Part shown: piece after piece, positions 24,535 to 38,674 of the stretch
Layout of the letters: every line of letters starts with the position of its first letter
Numbering within the stretch: the stretch's first letter is position 1
DNA from: Arthrobacter sp. FW306-07-I
GTDB lineage: Bacteria > Actinomycetota > Actinomycetes > Actinomycetales > Micrococcaceae
Direction of reading: 5' to 3'
DNA length: 64,000 bases
Assembly (NCBI RefSeq): GCF_021800405.1
Contig: NZ_CP084550.1
Coordinates: forward strand, 992,001 to 1,056,000
Position numbers and translations under genes: made by a program
Notes under the pieces: model-generated
The model's database searches: none
What the model was told of the DNA's origin: nothing
Seen by the model: only the letters and a program-made list of their open reading frames with translations

Positions 24535-25920
24535 ATGTCCGACTACGAAACCCTTCCCGGGTTTGCCTCTTTCGCGCCGGCACCGAAGCCGCCGCGGAAA
24601 CCCCGCGCTTCAACTTTTATTGTTGGCGCTATTACCGCCTTGTTCATGCTCCTCGGAGCAGTAAGCGGCGGATTCGGCGGTGCCTTGGTCGTCCTGGCCA
24701 TTTCACTCGCACTCACCGGCCTGTATGTCCTCCTCACGGGACGCCGCTCGTGGGCTTGGCTTCCCGCGAACCGGAAGGCCGGCGCTGTCGCTGTCGTTGC
24801 GTCGCTGGCACTCTTCATTGGTGGTGCCGTCGCCCTGCCGCGTGTTGCCAGCGCGGACCTTGAGGCGGCATCGTCGGAGAGCACGGCCAAGGCAGCCCCG
24901 GCGAAGGCAAGCCCCACCGCAACACCCAAGGTGTCGCCGTCGTCCGCGCCAACTCCCACCGCGCAGGAAACCGGGGAACCGCTGGACCCGGAGAATCCGT
25001 ACGTCCTTGCCGCCGGCGTCACTGCCACGGCGCCGAACGCGCAGCCGGCCTATGCCACCAAAGCAATGGATGTGCTGGCGACCCTTCCCATCAAGGGCCG
25101 GGCCCCAAAGACGGGGTATGACAGGGCGCGGTTCGGCCAAGCGTGGGCGGACGTTGACCGCAACGGCTGCGATACCCGCAACGACATCCTCAAGCGCGAC
25201 CTCACCGGCATCACGTACACGAACAGTGTGCCGTGCAAGGTGCAGTCCGGCACCCTCGCGGATCCCTACACGGGCACCACCATCAGCTTTGTTCGGGGCT
25301 CCGGCACCAGCAGCGCCGTGCAGATCGATCACGTAGTGGCGCTCAGCGATGCGTGGCAAAAGGGCGCCCAGCAGCTGACCCCGGAACAGCGGACGGCGTT
25401 TGCGAATGACCCGCTGAACCTGCAGGCCACCGATGGGCCCACCAACATCAAGAAGGGCGACGGCGACGCGGCCACCTGGCTGCCACCGAACAAGGGCTTC
25501 CGGTGCGAGTACGTGGCGCGCCAGATCTCCGTGAAGGCGACGTACTCGCTGTGGGTCACCCAGGCCGAACACGACGCTATGGCCCGGATCCTGGGCGACT
25601 GCGCTGGCCAGTTGGCCCCGACAAACCAGCAGGCTGCGGCTCCGGCCCCTGTTGCGGCTGAACCTGCACCTGCGGCAGTTGCGCCGGCACCTGCGCCTGT
25701 TGCCCCGGTTCCCGCGCCGGCGGCCGTTGCGCCTGCACCGGCCCCGGCCGCTCCGGCACCGGTTGCCCCGGCACCTGCTGCGCCTGCTCCGGCACCTGCT
25801 GCTGCCTACTACGCGAACTGCAGTGCGGCGAGGGCCGCAGGAGCTGCACCGATCTACGCCGGCCAGCCGGGCTACCGCCCCGCGCTGGATCGCGACTCCG
25901 ACGGTGTCGCCTGCGAGTAA
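24535..25920 (+). CDS. Membrane/secreted DUF1524 HNH nuclease with excalibur domain
   Basis: A 461-residue protein. Residues 27-100 contain three hydrophobic segments. A Ser/Thr/Pro linker follows, then a DUF1524-type HNH nuclease domain (residues 180-360) with Asp265-His266 in QIDHVVALSDAW and DPLNLQATDGPTNIKKGDGD. About 55 residues of Pro/Ala repeats lead to a C-terminal excalibur calcium-binding domain (NCSAARAAGAAPIY ... LDRDSDGVACE). Such proteins are thought to degrade extracellular DNA, which can serve nutrition, competition or competence; the role here is inferred. The PASTA lipoprotein gene follows 66 bp downstream and may be functionally linked. Confidence 0.85.
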   Translation: MSDYETLPGFASFAPAPKPPRKPRASTFIVGAITALFMLLGAVSGGFGGALVVLAISLALTGLYVLLTGRRSWAWLPANRKAGAVAVVASLALFIGGAVALPRVASADLEAASSESTAKAAPAKASPTATPKVSPSSAPTPTAQETGEPLDPENPYVLAAGVTATAPNAQPAYATKAMDVLATLPIKGRAPKTGYDRARFGQAWADVDRNGCDTRNDILKRDLTGITYTNSVPCKVQSGTLADPYTGTTISFVRGSGTSSAVQIDHVVALSDAWQKGAQQLTPEQRTAFANDPLNLQATDGPTNIKKGDGDAATWLPPNKGFRCEYVARQISVKATYSLWVTQAEHDAMARILGDCAGQLAPTNQQAAAPAPVAAEPAPAAVAPAPAPVAPVPAPAAVAPAPAPAAPAPVAPAPAAPAPAPAAAYYANCSAARAAGAAPIYAGQPGYRPALDRDSDGVACE

Positions 25921-25986
25921 GCCAGTCTTTCCCGGAATACCCGGGCGAAATTTTCATCACCATCACACGCATTCCTAGGGGGAAAA

Positions 25987-26748
25987 GTGAAAGCAAGTAC
26001 AGTTCCTGCAGTTGGCAGGTTGAAGAAGACGCTGGCCCTTGCCGTGCTGGCCGGTCTCATGCTGACCGGTTGCGGCGGCAAGCAGGCGGCTACGCAGCCG
26101 ACAGCAACGGCAACGGCAACGGCCGTTTCGCAAACAACGGAGACAGTCGTGGTCCCGGCCGTGGTGAACCTGACCCTGGACAAGGCCAAGGACCAGTTGG
26201 AAAAGCTTGGTTTCAAGGTTGAGACCGTGGACAGCGCCAAGGGTAAGGCGATCATCGTCAAGAGCAATTGGCAGGTGGTTACCCAGGATCCTGCCAACGG
26301 TGCGCAGGCGGAAAAGGGATCCACAGTGCACTTGGGCGTCAAGAACCTGGACGACGTTGCCGCGGAGAAAGCCGCCAGCGAAAAGGCTGCGGCTGATAAG
26401 GCCGCTGCGGAACAGGCAGCAGCCGCGAAGGCTGCAGCTAATAAGGCTGCTGCGGACAAAGCTATTGCAGACAAGGCGGCCGCCGACAAGGCCGCGGCCG
26501 ACCAGGCTGCCGCGGCAAAAGCCGCAGCGGATCAAGCCGCACGGGACGCAGCTGCAAGGGCAGCCGCCGAGCAAGCGGCTGCGGCGCAGAAGGCCGCACA
26601 GGGACCTGCTCAGGCACCCGCCCCGGCAGGGGGCGTTACACCCGGTGCTTTTTGTTCACCCGCGGGTGCAGTCGGGCTGAGTGCCAAGGGAGCCACGTAC
26701 ACCTGCAAACCGTCGGCTACAGATTCACGTTCGCGCTGGCGTCAGTAG
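25987..26748 (+). CDS. PASTA-domain lipoprotein with Ala-rich coiled coil
   Basis: A 253-residue lipoprotein: signal peptide with lipobox LTGC (Cys29), a Thr/Ala linker, and one PASTA domain (VVVPAVVNLTLDKAKDQLEKLGF, then DPANGAQAEKGSTVHLGV). About 110 residues of Ala/Lys/Asp heptad-like repeats (AAADKAAAEQAAAAKAA) follow, likely a long coiled coil. The C-terminal motif FCSPAGAVGLSAKGATYTCK ends in RWRQ. That end module occurs in other actinobacterial secreted proteins, often near excalibur proteins. PASTA domains bind peptidoglycan-like ligands, so the protein probably sits between membrane and wall. Confidence 0.82.
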   Translation: MKASTVPAVGRLKKTLALAVLAGLMLTGCGGKQAATQPTATATATAVSQTTETVVVPAVVNLTLDKAKDQLEKLGFKVETVDSAKGKAIIVKSNWQVVTQDPANGAQAEKGSTVHLGVKNLDDVAAEKAASEKAAADKAAAEQAAAAKAAANKAAADKAIADKAAADKAAADQAAAAKAAADQAARDAAARAAAEQAAAAQKAAQGPAQAPAPAGGVTPGAFCSPAGAVGLSAKGATYTCKPSATDSRSRWRQ

Positions 26749-26758
26749 TTACCCCAGG

Positions 26759-26807
26759 GACGAGCCGTGGATGCTTCCTGTTCTGGTGGGAACATCCGCG
26801 GCTCGTC
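26759..26807 (+). terminator. Hairpin terminator after the PASTA lipoprotein gene
   Basis: The arms GACGAGCCGTGGATG (26759-26773) and CATCCGCGGCTCGTC (26793-26807) pair over 15 bases with one G-U. It begins 10 bases after the stop codon. No long U tract follows, as is common in high-GC actinobacteria. Confidence 0.65.
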
Positions 26808-26921
26808 TCGTTAGAGGGTCATCCCCGGCGACCTTGGTCCGTGTGGGCAGTGACCCGTTGCCCTCGGCACCCGCCTCGCGGCCCGCGGAGGTTTCGCCTG
26901 CCGGCTCCCCAGCAGGCGCTC

Positions 26922-27392
26922 CTACATTCGTCCCGGGGTAAGGTCCGCGTCGACATTAGGATCGTTGCCGCCGGCTTCCTGCTCACTCGACGGGGCTGGC
27001 TTCTGCTTTGACGCCTGGGCCGAGCGCCAGACGGCCGCCCCTGCCGCCAGGGCAGCGAGCCCGAGAATCCACAACCACACCTTGGCGGCGGGCCGTCGTG
27101 TCTGTACTGGCGCCGGCACGGACACTTTCGGGCCGACGCGCTTCAGCTGTTCCTGCACCCGGGGCGTGAGAGTCTCTACTCCTCCGGCGAGCTCATCCGC
27201 CAACCGCCGCAACATGGCTTGGAGGCGCGGGGAGGCAGTCTCAATGCCAGTATCCAGCCCGGCCACTGCTCTCTGGAGCGCAGCCTGGACGCCCGGCGTG
27301 GCCCATTCCTTGCCCCTCGACAACTGAGTCAGGAGGTTCTCGGAGAGACGATGGATCCGCTCGGTGTCGGTCATTGGTTCTGCTGTGCGCAT
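26922..27392 (-). CDS. Hypothetical single-pass membrane protein
   Basis: A 156-residue protein. Residues 1-95 are amphipathic helices with a recurring pattern (TPGVQAALQRAVAGLDTGIE, SPRLQAMLRRLADELAGGVE, TPRVQEQLKR), about three related 24-residue units. One transmembrane helix follows (VWLWILGLAALAAGAAVW) and a short polar tail. No family name recalled, though similar proteins occur in related actinobacteria. The Met six codons downstream is an alternative start. It is convergent with the PASTA gene. Confidence 0.65.
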   Translation of the reverse strand: MRTAEPMTDTERIHRLSENLLTQLSRGKEWATPGVQAALQRAVAGLDTGIETASPRLQAMLRRLADELAGGVETLTPRVQEQLKRVGPKVSVPAPVQTRRPAAKVWLWILGLAALAAGAAVWRSAQASKQKPAPSSEQEAGGNDPNVDADLTPGRM

Positions 27393-28192
27393 GAATGCCT
27401 CCTTGATGTGATCGATGACGCCAGACTAGGGCGGGCGAAAGTGGGGAAACAGGGTCTTTGGAACCGGGACACGGCGGACGGGCAGGTCTTATCAGCCTCC
27501 ATCGCGTTGGAAGCGTCGTACGGGACTTGGTCCTAGGGGGTCTGGGGACTATGCGAGGCTGCGAGGGCGCCGAGGTCACGGATCAGCCGCTGTACTTCAT
27601 GTTCCCTGCGCATGGAAGCGGAATTCTGCTGGATGGCGCGAGGTCTTGCCAAGGGCTTCCTCGGCGGGGCAGGAAGAGGAACTCCACCCCTCGCACGCGG
27701 CACGACGGAGGCTTCCGCGTTGGCGTTCGGAATACCTGCGCCCATATGTCCCCCTTGGCTTGGTCCATTGGGGACGGTCCCCTGGCCATTGCCGTAGTGA
27801 CACTCTAGGAACGTCAGGGATGACGCGAAAGGCACTCTGTCCGATATCGGGACTAATTGCCGCAATCTTGAGGTTCGCTCTGGCGGGACGTCTTTCCTGT
27901 TCCCGTGTCATGTGCGGAGCTGGCGGCGGCTGGGGGAGGCGTTCGTGGTCTCGGGCGAACACCTTCGCCGCCAGCTCCAGTCATCACTTTAGGTTCGAAC
28001 CGTTTCCAACGGCTCGAGTAATCACTACGTGTTTCCCCTGGGAGGGCTACTTGGTCGTGGGCATAGACGGCGGGGTGCGCCACCTGTGCCGGAGACCACA
28101 CAGGGGAATTACGACGGCGGCGCGCGGCCTGGGTGCGCCAATGACCCTTCCTGCCCCTGGATTCCGCGGATCCTGCGGATGAAACGGTCGAT
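27393..28192. other. Intergenic region upstream of the rRNA promoters
   Basis: About 800 bp without a convincing gene. A minus-strand frame at 27533-27865 has a plausible helical end (SMRREHEVQRLIRDLGALAA) but a weak rest and no ribosome-binding site. Nothing else recognised. Confidence 0.5.
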
Positions 28193-28221
28193 TTGCGGTG
28201 GGGGTTGTGTGGGGGTATTGT
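28193..28221 (+). promoter_or_regulatory. rrn promoter P1
   Basis: TTGCGG (28193-28198), 17-base spacer, TATTGT (28216-28221). It is the upstream one of two tandem promoter-like elements before the 16S gene. Confidence 0.5.
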
Positions 28222-28359
28222 TTTCTGAGTCGCCGCCGCTGAAGCGGAAAGATAGCGGCCAACCCCCCTTTTTTGAACGGCCTGGAAATGGTTCGCTTTT
28301 GTGGCGTGCTGTGTGTGGGTGGGGGCTGATTCTGGTGGTTTTGGACGCGGGAACGTGGT

Positions 28360-28388
28360 TTGCAAAGCCGGGCCGGATCGGGTAAGTT
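28360..28388 (+). promoter_or_regulatory. rrn promoter P2
   Basis: TTGCAA (28360-28365), exactly 17 bases, then TAAGTT (28383-28388), about 230 bp before the 16S gene and about 55 bp before the boxA-like element. The better placed of the two promoters. Confidence 0.65.
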
Positions 28389-28444
28389 TGAAAAGTTGCT
28401 CCGGAGCGATCCTGAACGTTGGTTTGGGTGGTGCCGGGTGTGTC

Positions 28445-28467
28445 TGTTGTTTGAGAACTCAATAGTG
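28445..28467 (+). promoter_or_regulatory. rRNA leader boxA-like antitermination element
   Basis: Contains TGTTGTTTGAGAACTC, the leader element typical of actinobacterial rrn operons. A second copy with the same core lies in the 16S-23S spacer at 30505-30530. It is thought to load Nus factors on the transcript. Confidence 0.7.
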
Positions 28468-28616
28468 TGCCAAGTTTGTTGATACCGATTATGTAATGTG
28501 ATTGGTTGATTGTGCTGTGCCGCCACGCCGTGGTGTGCATGGTGTTTTTGGCTGGTTTCAAATTTTGTGCAGCCGTGGTCGCCGTTATTTCCGGTGGTTG
28601 TGGTTGTGTCTGTTTG

Positions 28617-33775
<5,159 letters not shown>

Positions 33776-33947
33776 ACACAGAAACATACAAAACTCTGCT
33801 TGCGTCCACTATGTGGTTCCCAACCAACAACCCCAAAACACCGGGGTCGATGGCACGGAACCAACAACTGAATACAACAACACCACCAATGTTGTAACCA
33901 CAAAGTCTTCCCACCCCCGGCATTACCTAAGGGGTTCGGGTGAAAAG

Positions 33948-34066
33948 GTTACGGCGGTCATAGCGTGGGGGAAACGCCCGGTCCCATTCCGAACCCGGAA
34001 GCTAAGACCCACAGCGCCGATGGTACTGCACCCGGGAGGGTGTGGGAGAGTAGGTCACCGCCGGAA
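33948..34066 (+). rRNA. rrf: 5S ribosomal RNA
   Basis: About 119 nt: GTTACGGCGGTCATAGCG at the 5' end pairs with GGTCACCGCCGGAAC at the 3' end. Internal CCCATTCCGAACCCGGAAGC is the universal 5S loop. Last gene of the rrn operon. Confidence 0.95.
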
Positions 34067-34081
34067 CATCATTAACTGGTC

Positions 34082-34109
34082 GAGGCCCCAACCACACGGT
34101 TGGGGCCTC
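34082..34109 (+). terminator. rrn operon terminator
   Basis: A perfect 12-bp stem: GAGGCCCCAACC (34082-34093), loop ACAC, GGTTGGGGCCTC (34098-34109), then CCACATTT. Sixteen bases after the 5S end. Confidence 0.9.
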
Positions 34110-34268
34110 CCACATTTAACAACCAAAAAGGGTACCGGGGCCAGCCCCCAGAACCGCCCGACCGACCAGGGCTCTCCAAACCTGGTTGCTCCATCACTGA
34201 GGGCACTCACCCCCCCGATAACAACCACAACTGATAGAACAACACCACAACCCACCCGGGCCTCGGAT

Positions 34269-34397
34269 GAGAACCCGCCAAGAGGTGAGCAGGCGTTCAG
34301 GGAGAACCCGCCAGAGGTGAGCGGGCGCCGGGGGAAAACCTGCCAGAGGTGAGCGGGCGTCGGGGGAAAACCTGCCAGATGTGAGCGGGCGTCGGGG
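34269..34397. repeat. Four tandem copies of a 32-33-bp intergenic repeat
   Basis: Units start at 34269, 34302, 34334 and 34366. The core is AACCCGCCAGAGGTGAGCGG, then GCG and a G-rich end. Each unit can fold a small hairpin (CCCGC ... GCGGG; units 3 and 4 by G-U, unit 1 mainly by CGCC/GGCG). The rest of the 34110-34486 gap holds only the pxp promoter region. Confidence 0.85.
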
Positions 34398-34421
34398 GAG
34401 AGTGGGAAATAGGGGGCTGCG

Positions 34422-34436
34422 GATTGTTGAACAATC
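34422..34436. promoter_or_regulatory. Palindromic operator upstream of pxpA (GntR site 1)
   Basis: GATTGTTGAACAATC is a perfect 15-bp palindrome 51 bp before the pxpA ATG. It overlaps the -35 of a promoter-like pair, TTGAAC (34428) and CATTCT (34451), with a 17-base spacer. The same GGATTGTTGAACAA occurs before the DUF969 gene at 40432. The GntR regulator encoded at 39726 is the likely binder. Confidence 0.65.
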
Positions 34437-34486
34437 TGAGTTTTTAGGGCATTCTTGAAGGACACCAATCCGAGACGGAGATCACA

Positions 34487-35245
34487 ATGCCCAGCATCGA
34501 CCTGAACAGCGACGTCGGCGAGTCCTTTGGGAACTGGTCCTTCGGCGATGACGCCGCCATTTTTGAAAGCGTGTCCAGTGCCAACGTAGCGTGCGGCTTC
34601 CACGCCGGCGACCCTGTGGGCATTATGGCCACGTGCCAGGCAGCCGTGAAGGCCGGCGTCACCGTCGGCGCCCACCCGGGCTACCGGGACTTGGCAGGAT
34701 TTGGCCGCCGCTTCGTGGACATGACCCCCGCAGAGTTGACCGCTGACGTCGTCTACCAGATCGGCGCCGTCCAGGCCGTGGCCCTCGCCGGTGGAACCGC
34801 CGTACGCTACGTCAAGCCCCACGGCGCCCTGTACAACACGATCGTGAACCACCCGCAGCAGGCCGGCGCCGTCGTCGCCGCCATCCTCGCAGTGGATCCC
34901 ACCCTCCCCCTCATGGTTCTCCCCAACTCCGAAATCCAGCGCCAGGCCGACGCCGCCGGGCTGCGGACCGTCGCCGAAGCCTTCGCTGACCGTGCCTACA
35001 ACCCGGACGGCACCCTGGTCTCCCGGCGGGAAGCCGGCTCCGTGCTGCATGAGGTTAACGACGTCGTCGAACATGTCCTGCGCCTGGCCGGCGACGGCGT
35101 GGTCCGTGCCACCGACGGATCGCTGGTCCCCGTCAAGGCCGAAAGCATCTGCCTGCACGGCGATACCCCCGGCGCCGTGGCGATGGCTGCCGCCGTCCGC
35201 TCCGCGCTGGAGAACGCCGGCATCCAGATCCAAAGCTTCGCCTAG
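34487..35245 (+). CDS. pxpA: 5-oxoprolinase subunit A (LamB/YcsF family)
   Basis: A 252-residue LamB/YcsF-family protein: [55 protein letters not shown] and [16 protein letters not shown]. PxpA with PxpB and PxpC forms the ATP-dependent prokaryotic 5-oxoprolinase, which opens 5-oxoproline (pyroglutamate) to glutamate. The pxpBC fusion starts two bases after its stop. A palindromic operator lies just upstream. Confidence 0.93.
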   Translation: MPSIDLNSDVGESFGNWSFGDDAAIFESVSSANVACGFHAGDPVGIMATCQAAVKAGVTVGAHPGYRDLAGFGRRFVDMTPAELTADVVYQIGAVQAVALAGGTAVRYVKPHGALYNTIVNHPQQAGAVVAAILAVDPTLPLMVLPNSEIQRQADAAGLRTVAEAFADRAYNPDGTLVSRREAGSVLHEVNDVVEHVLRLAGDGVVRATDGSLVPVKAESICLHGDTPGAVAMAAAVRSALENAGIQIQSFA

Positions 35246-35247
35246 CC

Positions 35248-36927
35248 ATGACCCCCATCCAGCAGCAGGCCAGTAAGGCCACGCATGCAGAAGTAACCGG
35301 CATCCGCCCCGCCGGGAACCGGGCCATCCTGGTTGAGCTCTCGTCCCTGGACGCCGTGCTGAGCCTCCAGGCCCAGCTCACCGCACACCCCCAGCCCGGC
35401 CAGATCGACGTCATTGCTGCCGCCGCCACAGTCCTGGTCACCGCGGAATCATCGCAGGCTATAGGGGCTCTTGCCGCGCACGTCCGCGGCCTTGACCTCG
35501 ACGCGCCTGCGGAAATCCAGAGCGCGTTGGTCACCATCGATGTGGTGTACGACGGCGAGGACCTGGACGAGGTCGCGTCGCTCACCGGCCTGGGCCGTGA
35601 GGCAGTGGTGGCCGCCCATACAGGCCAGCTTTGGACCGCCGCCTTCGCTGGCTTCGCACCGGGCTTCGCTTACCTCACCGGCGAAAACCCCAGCCTGGAG
35701 GTTCCCCGACGCCGGTCACCCCGAACCGCTGTGCCCGCCGGCGCCGTCGCCCTGGGCGGTGCCTATTCGGCGGTTTACCCGCGGCAGTCACCGGGCGGCT
35801 GGCAGCTGATCGGCCGCACGGACGCCGTGATGTGGGACCTCGGACGGGAGAACCCCGCCCTGATCCGGCCCGGCGATAACGTCAGGTTCAACGCGGTCCG
35901 GGCCCAGGCAACTGTGACAGCGGGGCGACAGGCAGAAACCCGCCAGCCGGCAGAAGACCAGCCGTCAGAAGAGGAGTTCCCGGCAGGAGAAGGCGCGGGC
36001 CTCATCGTCCGGAAGCCAGGCCTGCAGGCCACCATCCAGGACCTGGGCCGCCCCGGCTTCGCGTCCTTGGGCGTCAGCAGCGCCGGGGCCATGGACCGCG
36101 GAGCCCTGCGCCGCGCCAACCGCCTGGTGGGCAACCGCGAAGGCGCAGCGGGAATCGAACTCCTCTTCGGCGGACTCGAGCTGGAAGCCCTCACCGACCA
36201 GGTCCTTGCCGTGACCGGCGCGGAGGTTCCGCTGGAGATCACGCCGGCCAGCAAAGGAGGCACGACGCCGGCACGGCACCCAGAGTGCGACGCCCCCTTC
36301 GCGCTGCTGGCGGGGGAGATGCTCAAAGTAGGGAACGCGACGAGGGGGCTGCGGTCCTACCTGGCGGTCCGCGGCGGAATCGGCGGCCCTGAAGCCTTGG
36401 GCAGCCGTTCCACGGACACCATGTCAGGCGTTGGCCCTAATCTGCTCGAGGCCGGCACCGTCCTGCCCGTGGAGCCGGCCAATCCTGGCAGCGTGGTGGG
36501 CCACCCGGAGGTGTCACCCCTCCCGGAGTCGGACCAGGCCACCGTGCTTCGGGTGGTTCCCGGACCAAGGCAGGACTGGTTCAGCTGCGAAACCCTGCAG
36601 GACTTCCTCAAACAGGAGTGGACCGTGACGCCGCAGTCCAACCGCATCGGCCTGCGACTGAAGGGCCAGTCACTCAGCCGCAGCCGCGACGGCGAACTGT
36701 CCAGCGAAGGAACCGTCCGCGGCGCCGTGCAGGTGCCGCCCGAAGGGCAGCCCGTGCTCTTCCTCTCCGACCACCCGGTGACAGGCGGTTATCCGGTGAT
36801 TGCCGTCGTCGTCCACGCGGACCTGGACAAGGCCGCCCAACTTCCGCCGGGCACCACCGTGCGGTTCGCCGCTGCACCACCTTCGGCAGCACTGCCCGAA
36901 ACACTTAAGGAAAGCTCCCATGCGTAA
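35248..36927 (+). CDS. pxpBC: 5-oxoprolinase subunits B and C fused (KipI-KipA type)
   Basis: A 559-residue fusion. Residues 15-235 are PxpB/KipI ([53 protein letters not shown]). After a 20-residue charged linker, residues 255-550 are PxpC/KipA ([57 protein letters not shown]). The two subunits are separate in E. coli and Bacillus but fused in many other bacteria. Together with PxpA this gives a full 5-oxoprolinase. The last eight bases overlap the start of the biotin carboxylase gene. Confidence 0.92.
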   Translation: MTPIQQQASKATHAEVTGIRPAGNRAILVELSSLDAVLSLQAQLTAHPQPGQIDVIAAAATVLVTAESSQAIGALAAHVRGLDLDAPAEIQSALVTIDVVYDGEDLDEVASLTGLGREAVVAAHTGQLWTAAFAGFAPGFAYLTGENPSLEVPRRRSPRTAVPAGAVALGGAYSAVYPRQSPGGWQLIGRTDAVMWDLGRENPALIRPGDNVRFNAVRAQATVTAGRQAETRQPAEDQPSEEEFPAGEGAGLIVRKPGLQATIQDLGRPGFASLGVSSAGAMDRGALRRANRLVGNREGAAGIELLFGGLELEALTDQVLAVTGAEVPLEITPASKGGTTPARHPECDAPFALLAGEMLKVGNATRGLRSYLAVRGGIGGPEALGSRSTDTMSGVGPNLLEAGTVLPVEPANPGSVVGHPEVSPLPESDQATVLRVVPGPRQDWFSCETLQDFLKQEWTVTPQSNRIGLRLKGQSLSRSRDGELSSEGTVRGAVQVPPEGQPVLFLSDHPVTGGYPVIAVVVHADLDKAAQLPPGTTVRFAAAPPSAALPETLKESSHA

Positions 36928-38668
36928 AGTCCTCATTGCCAACCGCGGCGAAATCGCCGTCCGGATCGCCCGGGCCTGCGACGACGCAGGCCTGGAAAGC
37001 GTGGCCGTGTATGCGGACCCCGACGCCGACGCGCTCCACGTCCAAGCCGCCACGGAGGCCTACTCGCTGGCAGGATCCAGGCCCCAGGAGACCTACCTGG
37101 ACATCGAAAAGATCCTGGCCGTCGCGGCGAAGAGCGGCGCCGACGCCGTCCACCCCGGCTACGGCTTCCTGTCCGAAAACGCCGCCTTCGCCCAGGCCGT
37201 CATGGATGCCGGCCTGACCTGGATCGGCCCCTCCCCGGAAACCATCCGGCTGCTGGGCGACAAGGTCAGCGCCCGCGAGGTGGCGGTCCGCGCCGGCGCC
37301 CCGCTGGCTCCGGGCAGCGACGGTCCGGTGGACAGTGCTGAAGAGGTGCGCGCCTTCGCCGAACAGGTGGGCCTGCCGGTGGCCATCAAGGCCGCCTTCG
37401 GCGGGGGCGGCCGCGGCCTCAAGGTGGTCCGGAACCTGGCCGACATCGAGGAAAGCTTCGACTCCGCCGTCCGCGAATCCCTGGCGGCCTTTGGCCGCAG
37501 CGAATGCTACGTGGAGAAGTTCCTGGACCGGCCCCGCCACGTTGAGGCCCAGGTCATCGCGGATACGCACGGCAACGTGGTGGTGGTGGGCACGCGGGAC
37601 TGCTCGCTGCAGCGCCGCCACCAGAAGCTCGTGGAAGAGGCTCCTGCGCCGTTCCTCACCCCCGAACAGCGCGCGGAAATCCATGCCTCGGCAAAGGCCA
37701 TTTGCCGTGAGGCAGGCTATGTCGGCGCGGGTACCGTGGAGTACCTGCTGGACGGCAGCGGCTTCCTCAGCTTCCTGGAGGTCAACACCCGCCTGCAGGT
37801 GGAGCATCCCATCACCGAGGAAACCTCGGGCGTGGACCTGGTGGCCGCCCAGTTGGCCATCGCGGCAGGGGAGAAGCTTCCCATCCTGGCGGATCCGGAA
37901 CCCCGCGGCCACGCCTTCGAGTTCCGCATCAATGCTGAGGATCCGGGCCGCGGCTTCCTGCCGTCCCCAGGCGCGGTAACGGAGTTTGAGGTGCCAACCG
38001 GACCGGGGATCCGCCTGGACACCGGGGTCCGCGCGGGGTCCGTGGTGCCCGGACAGTTCGATTCCCTGCTGGCCAAGCTGGTGGTCACCGGCGCCGACCG
38101 GCAGCAGGCCCTCCGCCGCGCCCGCCGTGCCCTCCGCGAGTTCCGCATCGGCGGCCTGGCCACCGTGCTGCCCTTCCACCGCGCGGTGGTGGATGCCCCG
38201 GACTTCACCGGCACGGATGCCCTGGGGGTCTACACCACGTGGATCGAAAACGAGTTCGCCACCGTGCTCGACGCGGATCCGGCATTCAGCCCCGCCGCTC
38301 CGGAGGAGCCCCGCCGGACCATCGGCATCGAGGTTGACGGCAAGCGGATGGAGCTGGGGCTGCCCAAGGCGCTGCTGGATTCGCTGCTCGACGGCGGCGG
38401 CCGCCGGTCTGCGGACGCTCCGGAGAGCCACGCGGAGACCCAAGCGGAGAAGAACGACGGCGACCTGCTGGCAACCATGGCTGGCACCGTGGTGAAGTGG
38501 CTGGCGGCGCCGGGGTCCAGCGTTGAGGAGGGGGAGACGGTGCTGGTGCTCGAGGCCATGAAGATGGAGACCGCCGTGGCCGCCCATCGTGCCGGCACCC
38601 TCGGTGAGCTGTACGCTGCCGCCGGAGACGCCGTCGGGCCCGGGCAGGTGCTCACCACCATTTCCTGA
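36920..38668 (+). CDS. Biotin carboxylase/BCCP fusion protein of the oxoprolinase locus
   Basis: A 582-residue protein. Residues 1-445 are a biotin carboxylase: [14 protein letters not shown], the ATP-grasp Gly loop [33 protein letters not shown], and [20 protein letters not shown]. After a linker, residues 510-582 are a biotinyl carrier domain with EAMKMET (Lys548). The ATG at 36920 follows AAGGAAA. No carboxyltransferase is encoded nearby. Biotin carboxylases and BCCPs often cluster with pxpABC, but their role there is not settled to my knowledge. A carboxylation step linked to oxoproline is the open question. Confidence 0.88.
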   Translation: MRKVLIANRGEIAVRIARACDDAGLESVAVYADPDADALHVQAATEAYSLAGSRPQETYLDIEKILAVAAKSGADAVHPGYGFLSENAAFAQAVMDAGLTWIGPSPETIRLLGDKVSAREVAVRAGAPLAPGSDGPVDSAEEVRAFAEQVGLPVAIKAAFGGGGRGLKVVRNLADIEESFDSAVRESLAAFGRSECYVEKFLDRPRHVEAQVIADTHGNVVVVGTRDCSLQRRHQKLVEEAPAPFLTPEQRAEIHASAKAICREAGYVGAGTVEYLLDGSGFLSFLEVNTRLQVEHPITEETSGVDLVAAQLAIAAGEKLPILADPEPRGHAFEFRINAEDPGRGFLPSPGAVTEFEVPTGPGIRLDTGVRAGSVVPGQFDSLLAKLVVTGADRQQALRRARRALREFRIGGLATVLPFHRAVVDAPDFTGTDALGVYTTWIENEFATVLDADPAFSPAAPEEPRRTIGIEVDGKRMELGLPKALLDSLLDGGGRRSADAPESHAETQAEKNDGDLLATMAGTVVKWLAAPGSSVEEGETVLVLEAMKMETAVAAHRAGTLGELYAAAGDAVGPGQVLTTIS

Positions 38669-38674
38669 CGCACC

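Noticed and set aside
25640..25803. Proline/alanine-coding repeat considered as a separate repeat element
   Set aside because: It is the in-frame stalk of the HNH/excalibur protein with degenerate codons, not an independent DNA repeat.
34269..34397. CRISPR array
   Set aside because: The 32-bp units abut directly with no unique spacers between them and no cas genes are nearby.
34055..35233. A 392-codon minus-strand open frame over the pxpA region
   Set aside because: It is the antisense shadow of pxpA and runs through the 5S 3' flank and the hairpin repeats; no domain or ribosome-binding site supports it.
36905..38587. A 560-codon minus-strand frame opposite the biotin carboxylase gene
   Set aside because: The antisense composition (His/Gly/Val-rich) is a shadow; the plus strand has a full biotin carboxylase/BCCP.
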